Positions 24,501 to 34,914 of a DNA stretch of 64,000 nt are shown here, piece by piece (positions within the stretch are counted from its first letter, which is position 1; each line of letters starts with the position of its first letter). The DNA comes from Mesostigma viride. Its lineage: Eukaryota; Streptophyta; Mesostigmatophyceae; Mesostigmatales; Mesostigmataceae. The notes beneath the pieces are model-generated. The model was not told where the DNA came from, did no database searches, and saw nothing but the letters and a program-made list of their open reading frames with translations. The stretch is taken from positions 102,363 to 166,362 of the forward strand of contig RPFO01000037.1 of NCBI GenBank assembly GCA_009746045.1, read 5' to 3'. A program made the position numbers and the translations under genes.

Positions 24501-26716
24501 GCGAGCTAAAAATTGATTTATATCATCTTTAGGGCATTTTAAATCTATTTACTGAGTTTGGACGGCTAACTCGTCCGCAAACGTAAACTGCATGCATGGG
24601 CGCGAGCCGCCATGGCTAGGTCGTGCATTTCCGGAACTCGCGTTTCACGTGGAAAAGTACCCTTACCACCTGTACTTTGACCGTACAGTTAGCCGCGCAT
24701 ACCAAATCCAAAAAAATCCCAAAAATATGTCCAAGAAAGATCTTTTCACGTAGTATTTGAATAAATTTTGAGAGAAATTTTTTGTCAAACATTCTGACCG
24801 GGGCGAATTTTCTACGAAACCCAAAAACTCGGTCCTCTAGAGAGGACTGAGTTCAACTCAGTCCTCCGTAGAGGACCAGGGACAGACGACGAGTTAAAGG
24901 CTTTTCTGATACTTTATGAATATGTTACTTGCAAATTTACTTCATCCCTTGGTTAAAACAGGACGCGACCGATCGGCGGGTCCCGGAGAAGGTCAAGCGG
25001 CCCGTACAGGAAACGATGAGGTCAACGCCCGCGCAGCTGAGGCTGGCGATTATCGAGAGTTGGGAGGACTTTACCAACCACTGCTTTACGTCATGGTGGC
25101 AGTCGGCAACGATCAAGGACCGGGAGAGGAACATGACTGAGGGGGATGTGCTCGTGCATGGAGATTGGGCCGAGAATTACGAGAACAACAACTACGTCCA
25201 ACTGCAGTCGCAGTACTTTCACAAGACGAGCTTTGTCCTCATGCCCATGATCGTGCGATATTTGCACAATGGTGCGATGGCAAAGCGAACGTTCTTTTTT
25301 CTCGGGGAAGCCAAGATGAAGCGGGGAGAGCGGGCGCTCGTCTACGCGCTGAGGACAATCATGGAAACCCTGCGCGGACTTGGTGTGGGGGTGAAGAGGA
25401 TGTTCATGTGCTCTGACAACTGCTCATCCCAGTTCAAGTCCAAGTACGTGGTTAACGCCGTCTTCCGCCTCCTCATGCAGGATCCCGACTTGGAATCCTT
25501 CGAGTACCACTACTTGGGTGAGCAGCACGGGAAGGGGGAGGTGGATGGTCAGGGAGCGAAGTTCAAGTGCATTGTGAGGAACATGCAATGCATTCCTGAG
25601 AACCAGGGCATCGTTACAGGGCGCCAGATCGTCAAGTACATGCGGGACAGCTGGGAAGGAGGCAAAACCACGAGCAGGGAGTCGGCCCGCGCTCGGGCAG
25701 AGGGCGTCCACCGTCATTTCTTTCATTTTCCTGAGGTGCGAAACTCAATTTTTCTTGAACTTGATTGAGGTATCTCTGCAGAGTGACCTTTTGCCCATTT
25801 GCATTTTATTATTTGATAATGCTAAAAGAACTGGTATGAATTAGCGTCTTATATAGTGAAAAATGCATGCAAAGCACTTTCAAAGGGGTATCTCTGCAGA
25901 GTGACCCTTCATGTGTACTTGATCTATTGACACATACCAACTTTCCGTTTCTGACATTCTCCCTCATTGCAGGACCTCGACTCCGGCGCCCGTATGATAC
26001 CGACGCGTGTCGAGGCCATCAAGCAAGCGCACTGGTGGCGCCTGGACAAGTCTGACCCGGGGCTCCTGATGATGAGGCGTTTTTCGTGCTACTGCCCAGC
26101 CTGCCTAGCTAACAGGTGGGAGGAGTGCCGGACCGAGTGGACACATATCGAGGAATTTAACGATGAGGGCCAAACGATGAAAACTTTCCGCCTGATGCCG
26201 CCAACGCAGCCCATACCTCCGGTTCGCCAGCTGACGCGGGCGGAACTGCTGAAGGATCAAAGGGATGCCATTGGCAGGCAGATGCGCATGTATGATTACA
26301 TCGCAGTTCCGTCAGACAGAGAGGACGTGAACCACAATTCCGCCCACCCTTTTTGGGTGATGCAGGTGGTGAGGGAGGCCTCAGTGCTGGAGAAGGAGGA
26401 GGTTAGGTGGGTTGAGGGACAAAACGGACGGCAGAAGGAGATTTTCTTGCCCGGCCACGCCGTTCTGGCGGTTCGGCTGTGGAAGCGAGATATGCATGAC
26501 CCCCTGCATTTTACTCTGGATTTGGCTGATTGGCCGGAGTCCCGCCCAGCCGACCTGGTCGATTGCTATCTGTGCATCTCCGCTGCTCTTCCGCTCCAGT
26601 GCATGGTCCTTGGCAACCAAAGGCAAGCCTACGTTGATATGAGCAAGGAGCTTGACGCGTGGCTAACCGCTCTTGTACGCAACCAGCAAGCCCCGGAGGG
26701 GCTGCCACCGGCTTAA
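21582..26716 (+). CDS. Transposase-like protein (D-D-E/D type, family not named)
   Basis: Three exons: 21582-23107, 24962-25735 and 25973-26716 (TAA). Both internal junctions are phase 0 with GT-AG introns, giving about 1014 residues. The first exon begins at an acceptor (AG 21580-21581) in the middle of a codon, so a 5' exon is missing. Features: a charged helical N-terminal region; a Cys-rich zinc-binding stretch (VCACETH at about 322, CKCGDECEGC at about 350); an acidic linker; then GDWAENY (about 575), CSDNCSSQFKSK (about 657) and GEQHGKGEVDG (about 694). I know this order of Cys cluster, D-ENY, SD..QFK and HGKG..D from transposase-like proteins found in many eukaryotes, which suggests an RNase-H-like DDE core. 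The last exon has CYCPACLANRWEEC and a globular tail. The coding region looks intact. Whether it is an active element or a host gene is undetermined. Confidence 0.62.
23176..24893. mobile_element. TTAA-flanked TIR element in intron 1
   Basis: A 1718-bp non-autonomous element inside the first intron of the transposase-like gene. Terminal repeats CTCGTCGTCTGTCCC are inverted at the two ends, each next to TTAA (23172-23175, 24894-24897). Subterminal palindromes of AACTCAGTCCTC and its complement lie at both ends. Without it the intron would be about 130 bp, similar to the neighbouring 237-bp intron. It contains a copy of dispersed repeat R (about 24150-24690). No transposase frame seen. Confidence 0.78.
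24150..24690 (-). repeat. Dispersed repeat R, copy 2
   Basis: Reverse-oriented relative of 32358-32790 and of the end of 30150-30397. Shared landmarks include CTTGGCCCAGGCGGTG, CCAGCAAGAACAGTGCCGAC and the GCCATGGC ... GTGCATTTCCGG segment. It preserves the region around 24640 uninterrupted. The 30.4-kb copy carries the dimeric element at the equivalent position. Confidence 0.75.
25887..25910. repeat. Intronic palindrome in transposase-like gene
   Basis: GGGGTATCT-CTGCAG-AGTGACCCT lies in the second intron, with a sister copy near 25771. A variant (CGTCATT-CTGCAG-CGCGATG) is at the start of intron 1 near 23147. Later variants with GACGCTCCGCAGCG are at about 26724 and 27214. Confidence 0.8.
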
Positions 26717-27311
26717 ACTTTCGGGGACGCTCCGCAGCGCCACCCCTACGGATCTTTAAGCCTGGGCTTTATTCGCCTACGGTTGGGACAGTGTTTATTC
26801 GTGTTTATATATTTTTGGAGAACATTTTTTTGTTTTTTCATATGTTACATTAGATGACAAGTGGCTGGGAACATTGTTAGCCTCGGTAGTGACAAATTTT
26901 AGTATATTTCCGTGTCGAAATGGCGAGTATTTTATTTAACTTGTACAATAATTTTTTCGAATTACAAATTTATAATTTGGTTTGACCTAAAAATCATGTC
27001 GTCACTCAAATATGTAGTTGCTGTGTAGGACTTTCCGTCTGCAAATTGGTTCGTACTAATTTCGAATGTCACAACAATGTTACTGTACTAAGGCCTCTTT
27101 GGTAGATGTCTTAAAACACAAATTCGCTCCGGAAGTGCCAAAGTACCTTGCTTGTAACCGGACTAGTTACGAATTGTGATTGGAAGGTTGTCCCCTACAA
27201 CCACAAGGAATAGAGGGGACGCTCCGCAGCGCCACCCATACGACAGTCCGGACCGGGCTTTGCTGAAATAATTTTCTCACTCGCAACTTAGCCATCAAAC
27301 TCACTTTTACG

Positions 27312-27482
27312 ATGGAGCGCGCCGATGTTTTTGGTTCGCAGCATACATATGTGCATGTCGATAAAAAGGAGCATGCGGCCAACATGTATGTTGAAATCGA
27401 CTCCCCCCCCACGACTTCCCACGCTCCCTGCGGGGACCGTTTGGAGGTTGGGGTTCAGGTGTCATTGCGTTCGGAAACGGGA
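27312..27482 (+). CDS. Small ORF 1 downstream of transposase-like gene
   Basis: A 56-codon ATG-initiated frame (MERADVFGSQHTYVHV...) of ordinary composition, following a GC-rich palindrome copy at 27214. It ends at TGA where the next frame's ATG begins. The two frames may be one gene broken by a single-base change, or an overlapping pair. No family recognised. Confidence 0.3.
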
Positions 27483-27784
27483 TGATCGACCTGATGCCCC
27501 CAGATTCAGATTTGGCGCCTGCCCCCCGTGTTCCGGGTAAGGCCAGGGTGGTGCAATGCCTCCAGAATGAGGGCACGGAAATTTCGCCCAATGTCTCGGC
27601 TGTGCGCCTCCGGGCTGAGGCCCAGCATGAGTTCTTGAATGCGGCGGAAATAGGTGGGGCCGTATGGGCCCCCAAACAATTTTCCAACGAGCCTCCAAAT
27701 TTCGTGGGGGACTTGTACAAGGGAGCGTACAAGTTTCGTGACATTGAGATCGATGGATGGGGGTCATTTCTCCAGGAAAAGTGA
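27482..27784 (+). CDS. Small ORF 2, unidentified 100-residue protein
   Basis: ATG frame of 100 codons (MIDLMPPDSDLAP ... DGWGSFLQEK). It starts in the overlap (ATGA) with the preceding small frame. Hydrophilic, no membrane segment, not recognised. It lies about 770 bp after the transposase-like gene and could be an accessory frame of the same element, but no bounding repeats were found. Confidence 0.35.
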   Translation: MIDLMPPDSDLAPAPRVPGKARVVQCLQNEGTEISPNVSAVRLRAEAQHEFLNAAEIGGAVWAPKQFSNEPPNFVGDLYKGAYKFRDIEIDGWGSFLQEK

Positions 27785-28799
27785 ATGCCGGTCCCATTTG
27801 GCAAATATAATCGATGATTAATTCCATGCAACATTTTGCGTTGGTCAAATGTGTAAATTTGCATTATTCATCGATTCAATAAAATTATGGGGGTGGGTAT
27901 ACCCACCATTTGATGGTTGAAAGTACTACTAGCTTCGTCGATTAACTCTTCTCAACATGGTCCTCTAGTCGACTAGGATTGTACCAATCCATCAGGGTAT
28001 CGAGAAACTTGTTATGCCGAAACACTCCGGTCGAAAATTTCGTGCCACCTGCAGGCAATCAAAAAGCGCACGCGGACCGACGGGAAAGAGTAGTTAGTCA
28101 CGAAATTAAAAAAACGACAAAAAGTGTCACACGCGGCCCGGCGGGAAAGAGTAGTTTGTTACGAAGTTAAAAAAACGACGAAAAGTGTCACACTTTTCGG
28201 AACATTCGAAGTGGGCCCGGCCGGGTGACATGTCCAGCCAAAATTTCACGGGTACTAGGGTCTGGCCGGCCCAAGGCTGCCGGTGGCTGCATTGGTCCGG
28301 CCCCTAAATAAATATAGGGGCTGCGGCTGAAATAGCCTGCCGGCGGGTGGTCATGGCCCCCATATGGCGAGCCTACTGCCAAAGGGGATTTGCCACGTGG
28401 CAAGTGCTCGTCTGCTAGCTGTGTTGTCTTCACACGCTTCCGCGTTGGCTACAATTCGCTTCCCGGCAGACACCTTTCAGCGGGGAAAGTCCCCCAAGGC
28501 TTCCGGGGCAAATTCAGCAAGCGCTGCGGAACTTCGATACTAAAATTTCGTTTTTTGTTCGTACCGTACAACAGCCAATCATTTTGCGCCCGGATCAAAT
28601 TGTGATCTGGTCACTGAACACGAAAATTTCAGCGCGTTGCAGGGGGGGGCATATGGGGGCCGGCTGTCGGCGCACCGGTGGCGGCGCCCCAGGGGGGCGC
28701 TAGCATACTGGGGGCCAGCAAGTTTCATTCCGGCGGTTGGCATTGGACCCTGAGTTCAATATGGGGGCCGGACATTTCGACCTGGCGGTGGCGGTATTG
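27785..28799. other. No gene seen; short direct repeat
   Basis: Two tandem units of about 70 bp (28065-28195; GGGAAAGAGTAGTT ... AAAAAAACGAC ... AAAGTGTCACAC) are followed by GC-rich sequence with repeated GGGGGCC motifs. Nothing coding is supported. Confidence 0.5.
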
Positions 28800-29284
28800 G
28801 GCCCCCAAATAGCATGGCTGTATGCATGTCACCCCTCCTAGAATAGTTAGACAGTGGCCTTGTACATGCCCGCCTACTACAGGCACTATACCAGCTGAGG
28901 CCTAGCATTTTTAGTCATGTACATGGATGCCTATGATGAGCCACCCTCCAGATGGTGCCTATAGCTTTATTTAATTATGCAGTGCCCATGCAGGGAGTCA
29001 CTCTCTGCTGAGAAGCCATGCCCTAGCTAGCTCTTGTATTTTCTCTTGTATAGCTATGCTGATCTTCCCCACCTATGACGGGCTCCCCTTAGCTGGGTGT
29101 TGCCCGAGACTCTGGGTGGTGCAGGTGCCCTAGTGCACCTAGAGCAAGTGTTGTTTACATTCCCACCCTAGTGCAGGAAGTAGCTTAGAATGGATTATAG
29201 GCCATATGCCCCTGATCTCTGCCCAGGCTATGTGCTACATATACTCCTGGGGCAACGGAGTTATGTTCCTAATTAATTAATTAA
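28800..29284 (+). mobile_element. LINE 3'-UTR fragment
   Basis: Resembles the 9901-10343 and 36380-36672 copies: TGCAGGGAGTCACTCTCTGC hairpin, GGTGCAGGTGCCCTAGTGCACC, GTGCTACATATACTCC ... GGAGTTATGTT and a (TTAA)n end. No coding sequence. Confidence 0.65.
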
Positions 29285-29334
29285 TATCCCAGAGAAGGGG
29301 CATATTAGATTAAATCATAAATCATAATAGATAT

Positions 29335-30150
29335 TAAATTATAACATGACTCCGTTGGGAGATCATGTAGCACATATTCCCGTGGATGGATGGAGGGGGG
29401 ACAAAGCCGCGAAACCGAACTAATAGTAACTCTAGGCCAATCTAATCTAGAAAACCCTACCTATTCTACTCAGCAAAGCGCCCCTTCCGCTTGGGGGGAG
29501 GGGGCTTGCCCACAGGGGCGGGCGTATGAGCCTGGACAATCATTGGTCTTCCACCTCTTCTTGTCCTGCATAGCAGTCCAAGGGGCATATATGGCTTTTA
29601 ATACATTCTAAGCTACTTCCTGCAAGGGTGGGAATGTAAACGACAGTTGCTCTAGGTGCACCAAGGGCACCTGCACGTACCCCCCTGAGTCTCGGGCAAC
29701 ACCCAGCTAAGGGGAGCCCGTCATAGGGGGGGAAGATCAACATGGCTATACAAGAGCTAGTGCATGGCTTCTTGGGCAAAGCATGGCTCAAAATTGCTAC
29801 AGCTATTGCAAGGACTGGGGTGGGCCCATTAATTAATTAATTAATTAATTAGAAACATAACTCCGTTGGGAGTACATGTAGCACATATCCCGGAGAACTG
29901 AGAAGGGGCATATGGCTTTTAATACATTCTGGGCTACTTCCTGCATGCAAGAGTGGAATGTAAGTGCTCAACACTTGCTCTAGGTGCCTCAAGGGCACCG
30001 GCACCACCATGCTGTCTTGGGTTCAACCCAACTAAGGGGATCCCGGCACGGGGGAGGAAGATCATCATGGCTATACAAGAGCTACTAGGGCATGGCTTCT
30101 CAACAGAGAGCATCTCTCTGCATAGGCATAGTAGCATGGCTAAATTCTTA
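29335..30150 (-). mobile_element. LINE 3'-end fragments, reverse orientation
   Basis: Two abutting pieces. 29335-29820 starts (reverse) with the hairpin GACTCCGTTGGGAGATC and includes a remnant of the ORF2 C-terminus (CGCTTGGGGGGAGG ... GCCCAC), then runs into 3'-UTR sequence. 29822-30150 begins with a (TTAA)n tail and ACTCCGTTGGGAGT. The mixture of coding and UTR remnants suggests chimeric or nested copies. Confidence 0.6.
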
Positions 30151-30397
30151 ACCCCTAAATGGTCTTGCTGCCGATTTTCCGCCAAAAAGTGACTTACAGC
30201 CGATTTGTCGGCACCTACTCGGGGGACCAGTTTGCGAGAATACTATTGGGAATTAGGAAACGTTTAGCTGAGAAGAATGAAAGTTTATAAGTTTCTCCAG
30301 AACATGATACTAGGGTTTGCTATATTTTGACCAAGTTTAACAGGTGTTCCAGACCGTCAAAGTACAAGGGGTCAGGGTACTTTTTCACGTACAATCG
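30151..30397 (+). repeat. Dispersed repeat R, copy 3 left part
   Basis: Complement of 11335-11592. It includes the empty site for the G-tract element: CCCCTAAATGG at 30152-30162 reads CCATTTAGGGG on the other strand, with a single TTAG. It is interrupted at 30398 by the dimeric element and continues at 32358. Confidence 0.78.
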
Positions 30398-32357
30398 GGG
30401 TTCTTTGAACGGAGTTTCTTCTATACGTGAATGCGGGAACAAGAGGCCGCTGGATGAGCGGCTTATAGGTCGTAGTGTTTACTCGTAGCTGTTTGGCTAG
30501 AGCTTTTGTGATTAGTAGATGCAATATAGTGCATGGTTGAAAAATGAATTAAATAAAATGTGCGTTCCGCGCTTGGGTTGATTATACCCGGGCGGAACGG
30601 GGCGTGAGGTGCAGTGCCCCTGAAAAGAACAACCTACGCATTATTTAATACTAGCCGTGCAGGTTCGGGATATTCTACCCCCGGTCTGTACGGTTAGCGT
30701 CTTACTAGCATCCACTAAACATAAGGGTTTAATGACGTCAGTTAGCTAGGGATAAGGGAGGTTTTGCGACTAAAAGCCGCTCTGGCTGGTTTTGTCGGCC
30801 TCTTTCTTTGCTCGTTGTCGTTGCGGCGGCAGCCGCAGCTATGGGTGCTGCGGAGCAAAATCCCAAAAGCACTGGTTGCACTGGCCACTTGGCCAGTGGT
30901 GAGACTTCCAGTTGTTAACCGGCCAGGCGTAGTTCCTCGCTCGGTTAACTAAAAGAAAAGAAAATGATTACCTCCGGTCCGCACCTTTTCCCCAGCTTGG
31001 GGTCTTTGGTGGGCCGGATGCCGTGACAGGTGCTCAACTGTCGCTTGGTCGGCCCAGTGCGCGAGCTGGTGCTCCGTACCTGGGGATGCTTGCACCCCGG
31101 GTTGGAGCCGGATGGCTGGCACTGGCGACCCGTGTCTCGGTCCGCGGCCTGCGGCTTTTTCTTCGGAAATTGCTGCTGGCCAGCAAACTTTGCAATTGCC
31201 TTCCGCCGAGGGGGGGGTGGTTGGGGCTGGGGACGGCGATGGGAAAAGCGCCTAAGCTAGAAATTTTTTCCCCACGCATAGAAACCTCGGGGGGAATGCG
31301 GTCTTGGCTGAACGGACTCTCGTTCAGCCAGGTGCCTGGGGCTGTGGCCTCGGGCATCCGGGCTGGCGGGGCCTGGGCTAGGTCCACGTTTTTTCTCGAA
31401 GCACCCCGGGTCTATGGGGAGACGGCCATAGCGGTACCGACTCGGGGCCCCGAGAGGGGTCATGATAGGCTGGCCGTGCGCAATCGCAGTGCAAATGCGC
31501 TGGGCCTTTTTGGGCCTGGCCATGCATCCACAGCCGCCGGGCACACGCCTCCCGATGTGGGGGGGCTCCCGTTTTGCGGCAGGGCGGTCACTTGTGACAA
31601 CGAGCAAGGTGGAGTGCGGCTTCAAGGGAAAGCCAGGGCGGGGGTGATTGGGCAACGTACTTCATGAAGGGCCTTGAACGGCGTGCCTCCGGGCATGTCA
31701 ATTAGTGTCACATGTATGCTTCCACTTATTGTTTTAATGAAGATGCTGGTTTTTGTGGGAGCTACGTGGGACATGAATCGGGGTTCTTTGAACGGAGTTT
31801 CTTCTATACGTGAATGCGGGAACAAGAGGCCGCTGGATGAGCGGCTTATAGGTCGTAGTGTTTACTCGTAGCTGTTTGGCTAGAGCTTTTGTGATTAGTA
31901 GATGCAATATAGTGCATGGTTGAAAAATGAATTAAATAAAATGTGCGTTCCGCGCTTGGGTTGATTATACCCGGGCGGAACGGGGCGTGAGGTGCAGTGC
32001 CCCTGAAAAGAACAACCTACGCATTATTTAATACTAGCCGTGCAGGTTCGGGATATTCTACCCCCGGTCTGTACGGTTAGCGTCTTACTAGCATCCACTA
32101 AACATAAGGGTTTAATGACGTCAGTTAGCTAGGGATAAGGGAGGTTTTGCGACTAAAAGCCGCTCTGGCTGGTTTTGTCGGCCTCTTTCTTTGCTCCCCA
32201 CCCACCCACCCGTGTCTTGGTTGCCTCTAGGGCAACGTACTTCATGAAGGGCCTTGAACGGCGTGCCTCCGGGCATGTCAATTAGTGTCACATGTATGCT
32301 TCCACTTATTGTTTTAATGAAGATGCTGGTTTTTGTGGGAGCTACGTGGGACATGAA
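30398..32357 (+). mobile_element. Head-to-tail dimeric element, copy 1
   Basis: Two monomers joined head to tail. Both begin TCGGGGTTCTTTGAACGG and end CGTGGGACATGAA. Monomer 1 is block A (30398-30815), an 830-bp GC-rich block B and block C (about 31648-31777). Monomer 2 is A (31778-32196), a 34-bp linker (CCCACCCACCCACCC...) and C (32231-32357). The A and C blocks are nearly identical between monomers and the internal joint is exact. No convincing target duplication is seen, and repeat R at 24640 shows an uninterrupted counterpart. Block B has open frames on both strands, but its two copies differ by frame-changing indels, so it is probably non-coding. A retrozyme, Helitron or circular-intermediate element are possibilities; no hammerhead core, LTR ends or CTRR end were found. 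Confidence 0.72.
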
Positions 32358-32790
32358 CGTGCATTCCGGAAAACGACGACCTGGCCATGGCGGCTTGCGC
32401 CCACGCATGGCATTTACGTTTGCGTTCGAATTTTCTGGCCAAACTTAGGATATTGATTTTATACGTCCTAAAGATCATACAGGCCAATTTTTGGTTCGCG
32501 GGAATGCCATTTGATAGGTGTCGGCAGCGTTCTTGCTGGAAAAAACTGCGATCAGGCCGGACGATAGAAACGTTGACAGCAATACCTTTCCGGTGTATTT
32601 TAAAGGATATATCGGTTTCTTTGTACTTTTTATGATACATATTAGTCGTAAACGTGCAAGGGTGGCCAGAAATCGCCGAATCCAGCGACCATGCTGCACA
32701 ACTTTGGTGTGCCGAAATGCGCCATTTTGTGGCCACCGCCTGGGCCAAGGTAACGCCATCCATGCCTGGTAAAGCTTAAGCATCGTTTTC
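32358..32790 (+). repeat. Dispersed repeat R, copy 3 right part
   Basis: Continues repeat R after the dimeric element: CCATGGCGGC, TTTACGTTTGCG, TCTTGCTGGAAAAAACTGCGATC and CCGCCTGGGCCAAGGTAACGCC match 24150-24640 in reverse. Confidence 0.75.
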
Positions 32791-33885
32791 CTATCGATGT
32801 TTGACGTTTATATATACGTTCTAGCTTGTGTAGCACATTCTTTTTGCATTATTCATGCTCTTTCTTGACCCTGGCCTGGCCCCTTTCTAAAACACCCTTC
32901 TTAGATGCTTCCCTCAGTCAGTTGACCTGCCACAGGGTGATGGTGATAAGTTTTAGAGGCTGTATGGGTTTGAATACCTCCATATATGTTTGTTATACTT
33001 TTCCCACACACATATTGTATGAGTGTGAGGCAGTTGGCTGGTCTCTGTGGCATCATCAAGCATGTAACCGGTGAGTAGAAGCTTCCCATTGTCAGCATGT
33101 GCCACCAGGTGTGCTGGCCATCACCTGGAAAGCTATAGCAGCTTAGGCCTAGTTTATCCTTGCTAGGGCAGGCTGAAATAGGCTTAAAATCACTAGTTTG
33201 TTGGTGGCTGCCTCCTAGAATGCATGCCTTGCGTAGGGTATCCGTACCACGTTACCTACGTGCATGGACAAGGTGGCACCTGCACATAGGTGCCATGTAG
33301 TAAGGGCAGTGTGATGATGCAGTTATGTTTCCCCATCATTGTGGAAGGGAAATGTATTGTTTGGCATGGTTGGGGGCCATATTAGTAGGTATTAGTAGGT
33401 AGTATGCCCACTCCTACCCCCTTGGTTGCTTTTTACCAACGGTACCCCTATGGGCTGTACTGGGTGTAACTGCTGGTATACCCACCCAAATGATGACCCC
33501 AATGGCTCAAACTGTTCAGCAACTAATTGTTTATCATCCCTGAAGTGGTAGGTGCCTAGCTCTTACAACATAATTCAAAATGCACATTCTACCAAAAATG
33601 AAAACGCTCGTCTTGACCCCCCTGACTTTGACGGCAGTTATACATGGCCTACGATGAATATATGTGAGGTTGTGATATATCATGGCTTAGGGCAACTCAT
33701 GGACATGCTTGCCCCCCAAGGACAGCCATTGGATATTGCTAGGTTGTACAGGGGCTGGTTTACAAAATAGGTGAGTTACTGCCGATTTATCGGCAGCATT
33801 TCCGCCCATTTAGGGGTTAATGCAACATCCATGGGGGTCCCATTATAGACATGGCTTGGCTAAATGCTGAAGGCATCATCCATGG
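32791..33885. other. No gene seen
   Basis: No coding region is supported. A small palindrome, GCCGATTTATCGGC, and a TTTAGGGGTTAA segment near 33780-33820 resemble the end of repeat R. A degenerate LINE 3'-UTR piece lies around 33830-33885. Confidence 0.45.
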
Positions 33886-33889
33886 AAGT

Positions 33890-34815
33890 CTGACGGCGAG
33901 ATCTGGGCCCCCACCATCTCCGCAGCCACATACCGCTCCATCATCACGGACGCCTTCCAGCAGCACGTGGCCCCCCTTGCCGCAGATGTGGCGGCAATGG
34001 GCGGCACCGTCTGGCTGCTGAGCTCCCTCACATTTCCACCACCGTCACCCGCCACCTCCACCCTCCTCGCCTCCACCTCCACTGCCACCTCCACCTCCAC
34101 CGCCGACATCAAAGCCCAGCTCCGCGCCATCGACCAGCGTCTCCAGGACACCGCCATCGCAATCGAATGCCTGCAGAACACCGCCGGCATCACCGCCCAG
34201 TCGGTGAAGGATATCGCTGCCCAGCCGGCCTCTGCTGGCCCAAGCGGCGACGCCCCTCCCACCCAGACATGGGCGGACCTGCTCAAGCACCACGCCACCT
34301 CCACCACCTCCACCGGCATCGCAGCACAGCGTAAACAACCAGCCCTCGACTTCCGCGAGGAGGCCGACCGCACCTGGGCAGCGCAGCCACAACGTCATAG
34401 TCAAGAACTTCGACCAGCCGGCAGGTGAGGACTCGACGACTCTTCTTGCGGCATTCAAGCGCAACATTTTTGCCCCCATGCACATTACTGGTGAGCTGCA
34501 CATGTCCGGCTGTTCGCCTCCCCCGCACGCGGGGTAAGGCTGGCCGGGCACCCGTGCTCCTCACCTTAAAGTACATGGCGGACAAGCTGTTGTTTCCGCA
34601 AGAAGCTCTCGGGGACTCACTTCACGCTGGACGACGACCTGACCCTGGCCCAGCAACAACGGCGACGCGAGCTATGGCCGACCTACCTGAGCCAGATACG
34701 GCAAAGCGCAGGGGGGAAACCGGTATACTGGAGGGGGGACGTCATCCACGTCGACCACAAGCCCTGGCAGGCACCCCCTGCCACCTCAGCAAAGTCTAGG
34801 AAATATAGCAGTAGT
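33890..34815 (+). pseudogene. LINE ORF1 pseudogene
   Basis: Remnant of the RNA-binding ORF1 protein of a plant-type LINE. An open segment (33967-34428) encodes a Ser/Thr-rich then helical region (IKAQLRAIDQRLQDTAIAIE, probable coiled coil). After frameshifts near 34400 and 34560-34600 the conserved C-terminal part appears in another frame (FTLDDDLTLAQQQRRRELWP, KPVYWRGDVIHV), ending about 34815. The same domain is in the minus-strand fragment at 37123-37612. Frame breaks make it non-functional. Confidence 0.7.
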
Positions 34816-34914
34816 GTAGATTAGTAAGGCTTAGCCTACCACGCGGCCCCAGCGCATGTGCGCCCATAATGGCCCCGATGGATGAGGCCTTTAGAATTTA
34901 GCCACGCCATTAAA

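Noticed and set aside
31023-31667. 214-codon frame in block B of the dimeric element
   Set aside because: The second copy (minus strand, 51345-51899) is frameshifted relative to it, the opposite strand is equally open, and composition simply follows the high GC content.
31650-31850. Hammerhead ribozyme at the dimer joint (retrozyme hypothesis)
   Set aside because: I looked on both strands for CTGANGA with a following GAAA and found only CTGGATGAG without the second core. The structural search remains to be done by covariance model.
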